Assembly: GCA_030581615.1 (NCBI GenBank)
Contig: JAKTTT010000080.1
Location: 1-64,000, forward strand
Direction of reading: 5' to 3'
Source: Alloascoidea africana
Lineage: Eukaryota > Ascomycota > Alloascoideomycetes > Alloascoideales > Alloascoideaceae
Length of the DNA stretch: 64,000 bases
This document shows positions 10,840-19,278 of this stretch, piece by piece (positions within the stretch are counted from its first letter, which is position 1; every line of letters starts with the position of its first letter). A model generated the notes under the pieces. The model was not told the origin of the DNA. It saw only the letters and a program-made list of their open reading frames with translations, and did not search any database. The translations under genes were made by a program, and so were the position numbers.

Positions 10840-11547
10840 CTATTTTTGAGCCTTCTGTTTCTTTTTCTTCTTTTTTCCATCTCTTTGTTTCCGATACTCA
10901 TCGAAAAAGCTTGCATTAATAGATTTTCGAGCCTTGTTTCTTTTCCCATATGATTTTACAATCTTTCCTGCGCCCTTGTCTGTACTTGAAGCTGGCATAG
11001 AGCTGGCGTGACTCATTCTAGATGTTGAAAAAAGAGAATCCTTCCCTTCCTCCTCCTCCTCCTCATCCTCCTCATCTAATTCAGCTTTGAACCTGTGACT
11101 TTTCAACGACCGATCGTTTCGTTTTGTAACTGGAGCTTTGTTGCTTTGTTTCTTAAAGTTTTTCTGAATCATATATAAGGCACGATCTGAGAATTCGTCT
11201 ACTCGATTTGCTTCTTTGGAAGTACTACTGTCATTTCTCATATTTTGTCTTCGCAAAAGTGGGCCTTGTATATGAGCACCAATTGTATTCAGTGTTTGGT
11301 TGCCGTTTGCATTGAATCTTTGATCTGTGGCATTGGATGTTGAAACACTCAAGCCACGTCCATTAGCGATAATGGGAAGGTTATAAAACTCAGGTGTAAG
11401 CTCATTAGATCCTCTGTTTTCTATGCTCTTCTCAGGCTGTTCATTTAATCCTGGTGAGTCGGAAAGCCAAGAAAGAACTAGCTTGTTGATTTGTGCTGTA
11501 GAGACAGCAAACGAAGCTGCCAAAGAATCTTTGTTGTTCGCTGTCAT
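10840..11547 (-). CDS. NOP19-like / DUF3245-type nucleolar protein
   Basis: 235 residues. The N-terminus has the short conserved segment of the DUF3245/Nop19 group (about residues 10-30, AQINKLVLSWLSDSPG). Next comes a low-complexity middle, an acidic run (DEEDEEEEEE, about residues 158-167) and a strongly basic tail ending SFFDEYRKQRDGKKKKKK, which resembles the SYLDEY-K(n) end of Nop19. Yeast Nop19 acts in 40S subunit assembly in the nucleolus. The assignment rests on the N-terminal motif and the tail only, so it is tentative. No intron is needed. A Reb1-type octamer lies 110 bp upstream. Confidence 0.5.
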   Translation of the reverse strand: MTANNKDSLAASFAVSTAQINKLVLSWLSDSPGLNEQPEKSIENRGSNELTPEFYNLPIIANGRGLSVSTSNATDQRFNANGNQTLNTIGAHIQGPLLRRQNMRNDSSTSKEANRVDEFSDRALYMIQKNFKKQSNKAPVTKRNDRSLKSHRFKAELDEEDEEEEEEGKDSLFSTSRMSHASSMPASSTDKGAGKIVKSYGKRNKARKSINASFFDEYRKQRDGKKKKKKQKAQK

Positions 11548-11985
11548 TATTTCAAAACGAAACCAAACTACAGTATTCGTAGTGAGCTATTCGAGATTAG
11601 TTTGTTTTCTCATGAAAAGGCAAAAAAAATGGGTTTGGGAATATCTTAAAGTCTAATTACCCGGACAACGTATAAGACCCCCTAAATTCTCTGGAAGAAG
11701 CTTGGAGACACCACCTTCTAGATTTCAGCGAATGGATAAGGTACAAAGTACATCGCTGTTGAATACCCAAGACCCCCCAAACTACCTGCAATGATTTATT
11801 TTGCAGTATCGCTATAAATTGCTTTGCCTTTTACTGTTACTTCATGTATTAATGAATCAAGCGTTACAAATCATTGCTGCTAAAAAGTGTTCACATTTGC
11901 GAAAAGAACAGAAAAATGAAAAATAAACCACAAAGCACCCAAAAATAGCTCATAGTTAATGAAAGCATCCAAAACAATGCAGATA
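11548..11985. other. Promoter of NOP19-like gene and 3' flank of ATG18
   Basis: The genes on both sides are on the minus strand: the NOP19-like start is at 11547 and the ATG18 stop at 11986. Apart from the octamer at 11657, no further feature is visible. Confidence 0.4.
11657..11664 (+). promoter_or_regulatory. TTACCCGG (Reb1-type) site upstream of the NOP19-like gene
   Basis: Exact octamer 110 bp upstream of the ATG at 11547, one of six copies found in the window (11657, 25508, 30150, 40900, 57111, 58771). Confidence 0.45.
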
Positions 11986-13789
11986 TCACAATAGCGTGTA
12001 CTGCCTGACTAAAACACAATCTCCTCCCCTTGTTCTGTCCATTTTAAACCAATAAACATCTCCATCTCCATTCACAACCATTACATGAACACCATCATTA
12101 CATAGAACCCCAATATTTGTAGTTTTGGGCTTTCGTACTCCAAAACCTATGGGAGGCGCAGGGGAGGGAGACATTGTATTGGTGTCTTCGACATTGTTAG
12201 AGGATCCAGAACCATTAGCATCCGGTTTCCGATTATCGTTCATTAGGTTTCGAAATATAGATGATGAGTTACTTGGTAGCTTTACTGATGCAAAATTTCG
12301 TGCTGGTTTCAGAATGGATTGAAATGTTTGGGGGAGGTATGGACCCATTGTCTCTGCTGCTTTCCGTCCTAATGTCTGCGATGAGTGACGAATGTACCTA
12401 CTACAATATACAAATATCGTTAGTGAAAAGCCTCGACCCAAGAAGCCCTATCAAAATGAAATAGCTTACGCAACGCTAATGTTTTTGCTGAGATTGTTAT
12501 GAATATCATTATTGTTCTTGCCGTTCCCTCTACTACTACCCTCTGAACTAAGAGAAATAACCGATCCGGGGCTTGAGGGAGTGACATCCTCTTCGCTTTC
12601 CTCTTGTTCGCGTTCTTGCCCCTGGGCCTGCTTACTTTTACCGCTCGCACTCTTTCTTCTCCCCGCCTCGTCAGACCTCGCTGGCGATGAAAAAGAAGAG
12701 GCTACGGATTGAACGTCCGTCTCGGTATACTCTTCGTTCTCCCCTAATTTGAATATATGAACCGTCTCTGTCGAGGAACTGACAACGAGAAATTCAGAAT
12801 CTTGGCTAAAACTGAGATAATTGATCTTGCACGGGTATGTCCCTCTTCGAAACTGCCATATATTATGCCCTTCAAAACTTCCACCTCCAGCCCCCCTTGG
12901 CTCGCTGCTACCAGAACGCGTATGTTCCAACACAGGAAAAACTCGTATTATCGTGCCTTTGGTCGATGCAGTCGCTAGCAGGTTTCCATCAGGATTAAAG
13001 CTGAGAAATGCAATCTCTGCTTTGTGTGCTTGTATTACCTTTATTGGTTGTAGCGCAAAACAGTCAAATATCGTAACATCTCCCTTCCGGTTATTAACGC
13101 CAATGCTCGTTGTTTCCTCATCCCTCGTCCCACCAACATTCGTATTTGCTGGTAAACCTGAACCTCGTGTTGTTGATTTACTTTTAGTGGCCTGAGCTTT
13201 ATTCACGGCCGGTGGACTAGGATATGCCAGGAAGCAATTCCCTTCTTCACCGTTGGTATCAGAGTTTAGTGCACAAATACCCATTGGGTTTGGCCTGGTA
13301 TCGATAGTATGTAGCAATTTCATACACCTAATGTCGTAAACGTGGATTTGCTCCTCCAATATAACAACCATTCTTTGTCTATTCATTTTGACACCAAGAA
13401 TAGATGATGGGAAGAAAAGCTCGCAAATTACAGATCGCCTTTTCGTGTTTATGATTCGCAACCGGCGTGGTGAAAGTGAGGGTTGCTCTCCAAGACCCAC
13501 AACAGCTATTAACGATGAACAAAAGAGCATTTCTACTAGCCCAATTGCTCCATCATCTTCTATCTCAACAATAAAATGATCAAAGTTAGTAGGCTTCTAA
13601 ACATCCAGATATAGGTCACATACCTGTTTGAAAGCACCTCCCAAAAGGACTGCTATTGAAAATCTTGACTCCATCGTCAAATCCGGCAGACAAACAGGTA
13701 TTATCCTGATTAAAGTTAATATAATTTATGCCACCTCCGTACCTATGAGCATTTCGGCCTGAATCCGAGAGGTGATAAAACAGGTCCAT
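11986..13789 (-). CDS. ATG18: Atg18-family PROPPIN, phosphoinositide-binding autophagy protein
   Basis: Three exons: 13624-13789, 12470-13559 and 11986-12400, 556 residues. Intron 1 (13560-13623) has GTATGT and a perfect TACTAAC. Intron 2 (about 12401-12469) has GTAAGC and CACTAAC. The protein is a seven-bladed WD40-like propeller: NYINFNQDNTCLSAGFDDGVKIF in blade 1, then VEMLFCSS, LATASTKGTIIRVF and the signature FRRG (about residues 292-295) that binds PI3P and PI(3,5)P2. A long Ser-rich loop follows, as in Atg18. The C-terminus (SYLP-like PYLPQTFQSIL, then ARNFASVKLP) is typical of Atg18 rather than Hsv2. Role: membrane recruitment of Atg2 and vacuole size control. It diverges from the DAL81-like gene. 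Confidence 0.93.
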
Positions 13790-13971
13790 TGTTAGGTTTC
13801 CTCATCAACTGGCATTTGGTGAGAGTATGAATGGTGTTGGACCCGTGGGTGTATGGGTGTGTATACACACCCCGTGACAAATACCTAAGACACACGCTCT
13901 CCGTGAGCTTTATGCTATCTTGCTGAATTGGGCGGGCTGCGTCTCCACGGCGCGCCCGCGGCATAACTGTA

Positions 13972-14012
13972 GATAATATTAACGGTCTTATCTAGGTGGT
14001 GGTGAGTTTATC
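13972..14012. promoter_or_regulatory. Cluster of three GATAA cores in the ATG18/DAL81-like promoter
   Basis: GATAA at 13972-13976, and TTATC at 13988-13992 and 14008-14012, all within 41 bp of a 301-bp divergent promoter. Paired GATAA sites are the usual target of Gln3/Gat1-type GATA factors, which control nitrogen-catabolic genes. Both flanking genes belong to nitrogen-starvation responses. Confidence 0.5.
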
Positions 14013-14018
14013 TGGGAG

Positions 14019-14066
14019 ATGGCGACGGCAACGGCACAGACCTCTAGCAGTTTTTTCTCGCGGTAG
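14019..14066 (+). promoter_or_regulatory. 15-codon uORF before the DAL81-like gene
   Basis: ATG GCG ... CGG TAG, 15 codons plus stop, ending 24 bp before the main ATG. Such short spacing makes reinitiation inefficient, so it would damp translation if included in the transcript. Whether the transcript starts upstream of it is unknown. Confidence 0.4.
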
Positions 14067-14090
14067 GTAGGAAAGAATTGCTAGTGCCAT

Positions 14091-16220
14091 ATGGACAAAG
14101 CTGTTAGAGATAGTAACGACATTGAAGAACTCCATTTGGATCCGAGAACGGATTCTGGAGGCTTTCGGTACCAGAGTCTAGACGGGTTTAACAATCCAAA
14201 TGTATACTGGGGAGTTCCACCTTCAAAAGAAGCAGACTTGTACCAACCGCAGAATATAAGTATTGACAATCATAGCAATATTGAGGATGCATTTAAGGAT
14301 ATTCTGGGACTTCCCAGGTCTCAAAAGTACCACTCTTCGTTAGGCGAAGCAAGCGAAGACAGAGAGCGGAGTATCGAAAAATTTCAAAAGCAATTGCATG
14401 AAAAACAGTCAAACTATTCTTATAGTGGAATTAGCCATACCCCAAACAACTCGCTACAAGGATCAGAAACGAAAGCTGTGTTATCTTTGAGCAAGAACGA
14501 TACAGGGGAATCTTTCAATACAAATGAGAAAAGAAGTGTGAAAACTGCGCGTGAAGAGCAGGACATCAGCGAAAGAAGTAAACGACCTAGGTTAAAGTCC
14601 GCTACTAGTCTGCAAATCAAGACCAGAAAGGACTCGAAAGAAGCAGATGAGAGCAGTACTAATTCGACAAACATGAATCTAAAACTTGATCCGAATCCTT
14701 CACTACCAGGCCATTTCAAGTCCCCTAGAATCAGAGCGGGGAGTCCAGTCTTAAACTATAGTTCTTATGTGGGACCCACCATGCTAAAGGAAACACTGGG
14801 TCTGCAATATCCAAAGTCCTCTTACTATGTCGGGGCAACATCAAGCTTATTAGATCTACAAATACTGAAAGAGTTGGGCGGGATGAAACGGATACAAGGC
14901 GAGCCTTGGGAAGTAAGCAAACTCGAGAACCAAGTTTTTTTCACGCTTGAGGAGGAAGATGAGAGCGATTTAGAATCTAGGATTCTAGATTTGGACAGAA
15001 TTGAGCGTGTAGTAGCTCCTTTTGGTCTAAATTTGATCGAGCTCTATATTCGATATGTACATCCGTCATATCCAATTCTCCAGATCGCCATTCTCCGAGA
15101 AAAGTACTCCCGGACACACCGCGAGTTTGCACCGTTGCTGCTAACTGCTATTTATCTGTTTGCTCTCAGATACTGGAATTATGATGGAAAGCTTACTGAG
15201 TTCCCGAAGCCGGATAGTCGCGCTCTTGAGAGATTGGCAGAAGAGTTTATCGAAAAAAGAGACAAGGAAAGATGCTCTTTGTCCATCGTCCAGGCTGGGT
15301 TGTTACTATGCCAATATTTTACGGATTCACGTAGGACAAGTAAATGGATCCTATGTGCACAACTTGTGGCCTTTGCAGAGGAGTTGGGACTAGGCCTCGA
15401 TACATCCAACTGGCGGAGACTCCCCAAATGGGAAAAAGGATTACGAAAGAAACTTGCCTGGGCGGTCTGGTGTGAGGATAAATTTATGTCACTCAATGAA
15501 GGAAGACCTTCACATATATGTCTAAGCGAGAACTGGCTCGTTAAGGAATTGGACATTGACAACCAAGACGAGTTTCCAGAGTATGGGACTGATTATGATC
15601 TGGGGAAAACAACGTTCAACCAAACGGTACAACTGAGCATGATTGTGGACGAAATGCTAAATAGCCTGCTGTGTATGTCTGCTCTCAAGCAGTTCAACTC
15701 CTTCAGGTCCGTTAAACCCATTGCAAATCGTCTTCTTAGTAAACTAGACCAATGGTATGCTACTGTGTGTTCGGATCTCGACGAAAAAGACTGGGAAGGG
15801 GAGAAGATATGGCCAACTGGACATGTCCACATCTCGTACTTTGCTTCTAAACTACACATATACAGGCGTGTCTTGTATTCAGCAAACAGCATAAAGGAAA
15901 TCGAGACGGAATATTTGGAACGTTCTGTCTTGACGTTAGGACAAGCAGTGGACAAAATAGGAGACCTGAGAATGCAGCATTTCGAATCTTTTTGGCCTTC
16001 TTCAAGCGTGGGAGATCTCACAATGATCGGAACATTTATGGCTTCTATTCTAAACTGGAGCAAGAACAGCCCAGAATATCAGTACCTTTTCAAAGCAAAA
16101 GTCTTGGAGCTTCTGACAAGATTTCGGTGGTTGATTAAAGTATATTCTCGTGCATGTCACGTGTTTGAAGATGTGAATGAGCAATTGGAGCCAGTATTAA
16201 GTAGAGTGTTTGTCCAGTAA
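14091..16220 (+). CDS. Dal81/Uga35-like fungal transcription regulator lacking a Zn2Cys6 cluster
   Basis: 709 residues. About residues 300-640 match the fungal-specific transcription factor (MHR) domain in its Dal81 form: YIRYVHPSYPILQ, EKYSRTHREFAP, IVQAGLLLCQYF, ELGLGLDTSNW, WEKGLRKKLAWAVW and GRPSHI. Dal81 is the general co-activator of allantoin, urea, GABA and amino-acid permease genes. The N-terminal 300 residues are Ser-rich and basic (SKRPRLKS at about residue 160) and contain no cysteine: the first Cys of the whole protein is residue 395. There is therefore no Zn2Cys6 DNA-binding cluster, and the 300 bp upstream has no room for an exon carrying one. It likely works through a partner factor. 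Membership of the Dal81 group is from motif recall, so I leave the symbol blank. Confidence 0.75.
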   Translation: MDKAVRDSNDIEELHLDPRTDSGGFRYQSLDGFNNPNVYWGVPPSKEADLYQPQNISIDNHSNIEDAFKDILGLPRSQKYHSSLGEASEDRERSIEKFQKQLHEKQSNYSYSGISHTPNNSLQGSETKAVLSLSKNDTGESFNTNEKRSVKTAREEQDISERSKRPRLKSATSLQIKTRKDSKEADESSTNSTNMNLKLDPNPSLPGHFKSPRIRAGSPVLNYSSYVGPTMLKETLGLQYPKSSYYVGATSSLLDLQILKELGGMKRIQGEPWEVSKLENQVFFTLEEEDESDLESRILDLDRIERVVAPFGLNLIELYIRYVHPSYPILQIAILREKYSRTHREFAPLLLTAIYLFALRYWNYDGKLTEFPKPDSRALERLAEEFIEKRDKERCSLSIVQAGLLLCQYFTDSRRTSKWILCAQLVAFAEELGLGLDTSNWRRLPKWEKGLRKKLAWAVWCEDKFMSLNEGRPSHICLSENWLVKELDIDNQDEFPEYGTDYDLGKTTFNQTVQLSMIVDEMLNSLLCMSALKQFNSFRSVKPIANRLLSKLDQWYATVCSDLDEKDWEGEKIWPTGHVHISYFASKLHIYRRVLYSANSIKEIETEYLERSVLTLGQAVDKIGDLRMQHFESFWPSSSVGDLTMIGTFMASILNWSKNSPEYQYLFKAKVLELLTRFRWLIKVYSRACHVFEDVNEQLEPVLSRVFVQ

Positions 16221-16301
16221 TGGTACATTTAATATTGTTAGGACCCTAAACCAAAATTTTCGCAAACACTACCTGTTCTCTTCATTACCACCATCCAAAA
16301 T

Positions 16302-19256
16302 ATGTTCGAGGTTGGTAAGCGTCCAAACACCACGGGGATTTCCGTTTCTCAAAAGGTATTCGTGCGGTCGCGAAACGGAACTGCTGCAAAGATTGTCAGG
16401 GAGCACTATCTCCGCGATGACATTCCGTGCTCTTCACAGCTATGCTCTAGATGCGAGCCTGTGACTGATGCGAATGGCAAGGCAATCCCATTCATTCTGT
16501 CAAGGGACCCATTGAATGTTAAACAAATTGGCAGACATTATGTTGTGCTAAGCTTGGAACTTTGCCTCAACGCTATCGATCTACTTGAGAACCCAACTGC
16601 TTTCAATGACGCTATTATCCCGCAAACTGTTTTAGAAGAGGTTAAATCACAGAGCCTACCTATTTATAATAGGCTCCGAATTTTGACTAGGAGTGGCGAT
16701 AAACGTTTCTACGTCTTCCATAATGAATTCCGGCATGACACATTTGTGAAGAGAAACCCTGGTGAGAGTATACAAGGCCGAAATCAGCGTGCAGTTCGAA
16801 AAGTAGCATCATGGTACCAAGATCATTTAAAAGATATTAGCATTGTTCTATTGTCCATGAGAAAACAAGACAACATTTCAGAAGACGAAAAAATCATTGA
16901 ACTCGGATTGGAAAAGTATGTTCAACTTTTACCCAACCATAGCGATCTGATAGACTCAATCCCAACTTTTGAAAAGGAGGATGCGAATGTAAAGCCCGAA
17001 GCTTCTTTCCCTGAATACTACACAGCTGCCCGATTAATGGGTGGTATTCGAAATTCGACGCTGTACCAAGGCCCCATCTCAATAAATGTCTATAACTTTC
17101 TGGAGGGCACAGTAAAAGTTCCACAATTTCAGAAACCATTGCTGATCCTCGGGAAAAAGAATCTGAACAGAGCATTTAATGGTGATTTTGTCATTGTAGA
17201 GCTGCTTCCCAAATCAAAATGGAAAGAGCCTTCCTTACAAATTTTAGAGGCTGATGAACTGGAAAAGGATACTGGAAATGCGGACGATAATTCTTTTACT
17301 ATTTCTGACCAAGAGAGGAAGCAGTTGGCCAAGGAGGCATTGCAAGCACAAACTCCAACTGATCACGACAATAGATCAAGACTGCAACCTACCGCCCGAG
17401 TGGTGGGAATCCAAAGACGAAACTGGAGATTATACGTTGGACAGATTGCGCCACAATCTATTCCCGAATCACTATCTAATGAGTCCTCCAGTTCGGTATT
17501 GGCCACGACAATCTCTGCCCAAAGCGTATTTGTTGTTCTCATGGACAAGACTTTACCAAGGGTCAGGATACGAACCAGAAAGGCAGGGGAATTGCTTGGA
17601 CAGAGGATTGTCGTTGCTGTTGATGCTTGGCCCTCGACTTCGTTGCACCCAGAAGGCCATTTTGTTCGCGCTCTTGGTCCAATAGAATCTGAAGCAGCTG
17701 AAACAGAAGCTCTGCTTTTAGAGCACGATGTCGAGTACCGCCCTTTTGCAAAAAGCGTAGTAGAATGCCTACCAAAAGAAGGCGACAATTGGGTTGTTCC
17801 AGCTGTAATTGGCGAAAAGGCAGAGGATGAACAACTGAGAAAGCGAAAAGATTTGCGTATGCTGAATGTTTGCTCTATTGATCCACCAGGGTGCCAGGAC
17901 ATCGACGATGCACTTCACGCCCGCCAGCTGGAAAATGGAAACTATGAGGTTGGTGTCCACATTGCGGATGTCACACATTTTGTTAAACCAAATACTCCTC
18001 TAGATGCAGAGGCTGCTTCTAGAGGCACATCTGTGTATCTTGTGGACAAGCGAATTGACATGCTTCCAATGCTTCTGGGTACAAACCTTTGTTCGTTGCG
18101 GCCCCATGTAGAGAGATATGCTTTTTCGGTCATTTGGGAGTTGGATAGCGATGCAAACATTATTAACGTGGACTACATGAAATCCATAATTAAGTCAAGC
18201 GAGGCTTTCAGTTATGAAGCTGCACAGCTCCGTATAGAAGACCCCAAACAGAAAGATGAACTAACGGAAGGAATGCGAATCTTACTCAGACTTTCGAAGA
18301 AACTCAAGCAAAAAAGATTAGATGCTGGCGCATTAAATTTGGCCAGTCCGGAAGTTAAAGTCTACATGGATAGCGAGACCTCCGATCCAAATCAAGTCGA
18401 GATTAAAAAACTGCTAGAGACCAACTCTCTTGTTGAAGAGTTCATGCTTTTTGCAAATATTAGTGTCGCTAGAAAAATCTATGATGCATTCCCTCAGACT
18501 GCAATGCTGAGAAGACATGCTCCCCCTCCATCTTCAAATTTTGAGATTCTGAATGATGAACTTCAGGTGAGAAAGCAAGTGAGCATCAGCGTGGCAAGCT
18601 CGAGAGCATTGGCTGACTCGCTAGATCGGTGCATTGATACCAAAGAGCCTTACTTTAACACACTTTGCAGAATTATGGCGACTAGATGTATGATGGCTGC
18701 GGAGTACTTCAGTTCCGGCTCTTATGGATATTCTGAATTTAGACATTACGGCCTTGCCGTGGATATTTATACGCATTTTACAAGTCCGATTAGGAGATAC
18801 GCTGATGTGGTTGCTCATCGACAGCTTGCTGCAGCCATAGGTTACGAATCTCTAGATCTGAACCATAGGGATAAGTTCAAAATGGAGCAAGTTTGTAGGA
18901 ACATCAATAAGAGACATCGCAATGCACAGTTCGCTGGAAGAGCTAGCATTGAATATTATGTTGGCCAGGTGTTGAAGAAAAGCGAATCTGATCAAGAAGG
19001 ATTCATTATCAAGGTTTTTGAGAATGGTATTGTTGTCCTTGTACCCAAATTTGGCGTTGAAGGCATGATCAGACTGGAAAACATTTGCACAAAACCCGAA
19101 ACTGTCGTCTTCAACGAGGAGCGGTATTCATTGGATTTTGAGGAACAGAACAACAAGAGGAAAACTATTGGACTGTTTGACAAGGTGAAAGTCAAAGTAG
19201 AGAGTATTTTGGATGAAACTACTGGAAAGAGGAAAGCACAACTTTCATTGTTATGA
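16302..19256 (+). CDS. DIS3: Dis3/Rrp44, catalytic 3'-5' exoribonuclease of the RNA exosome, with degenerate PIN site
   Basis: 984 residues, the usual length. The order is CR3 motif (C43, C48, C51), PIN domain (about 70-210), two cold-shock domains, RNB domain and S1 domain (about 890-984). The RNB active site is intact ([11 protein letters not shown], about 530-540, and MLPMLLGT). It binds the exosome core and degrades nuclear and cytoplasmic RNA. The PIN domain is well conserved around its fold ([19 protein letters not shown]), but the catalytic acids are mostly gone relative to yeast Rrp44. D91 is Ser84 (VVLSLE instead of VVLDTN), D171 is Gln162 (RNQR), and D198 aligns with Arg187. E120 is kept (VLEEV). 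The endonuclease should be inactive, leaving PIN as a tether. CTG encodes a conserved Leu at residue 592. It starts 81 bp after the DAL81-like stop, on the same strand. Confidence 0.97.
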   Translation: MFEVGKRPNTTGISVSQKVFVRSRNGTAAKIVREHYLRDDIPCSSQLCSRCEPVTDANGKAIPFILSRDPLNVKQIGRHYVVLSLELCLNAIDLLENPTAFNDAIIPQTVLEEVKSQSLPIYNRLRILTRSGDKRFYVFHNEFRHDTFVKRNPGESIQGRNQRAVRKVASWYQDHLKDISIVLLSMRKQDNISEDEKIIELGLEKYVQLLPNHSDLIDSIPTFEKEDANVKPEASFPEYYTAARLMGGIRNSTLYQGPISINVYNFLEGTVKVPQFQKPLLILGKKNLNRAFNGDFVIVELLPKSKWKEPSLQILEADELEKDTGNADDNSFTISDQERKQLAKEALQAQTPTDHDNRSRLQPTARVVGIQRRNWRLYVGQIAPQSIPESLSNESSSSVLATTISAQSVFVVLMDKTLPRVRIRTRKAGELLGQRIVVAVDAWPSTSLHPEGHFVRALGPIESEAAETEALLLEHDVEYRPFAKSVVECLPKEGDNWVVPAVIGEKAEDEQLRKRKDLRMLNVCSIDPPGCQDIDDALHARQLENGNYEVGVHIADVTHFVKPNTPLDAEAASRGTSVYLVDKRIDMLPMLLGTNLCSLRPHVERYAFSVIWELDSDANIINVDYMKSIIKSSEAFSYEAAQLRIEDPKQKDELTEGMRILLRLSKKLKQKRLDAGALNLASPEVKVYMDSETSDPNQVEIKKLLETNSLVEEFMLFANISVARKIYDAFPQTAMLRRHAPPPSSNFEILNDELQVRKQVSISVASSRALADSLDRCIDTKEPYFNTLCRIMATRCMMAAEYFSSGSYGYSEFRHYGLAVDIYTHFTSPIRRYADVVAHRQLAAAIGYESLDLNHRDKFKMEQVCRNINKRHRNAQFAGRASIEYYVGQVLKKSESDQEGFIIKVFENGIVVLVPKFGVEGMIRLENICTKPETVVFNEERYSLDFEEQNNKRKTIGLFDKVKVKVESILDETTGKRKAQLSLL

Positions 19257-19278
19257 ACGTGTGAATAAACCTATATAT

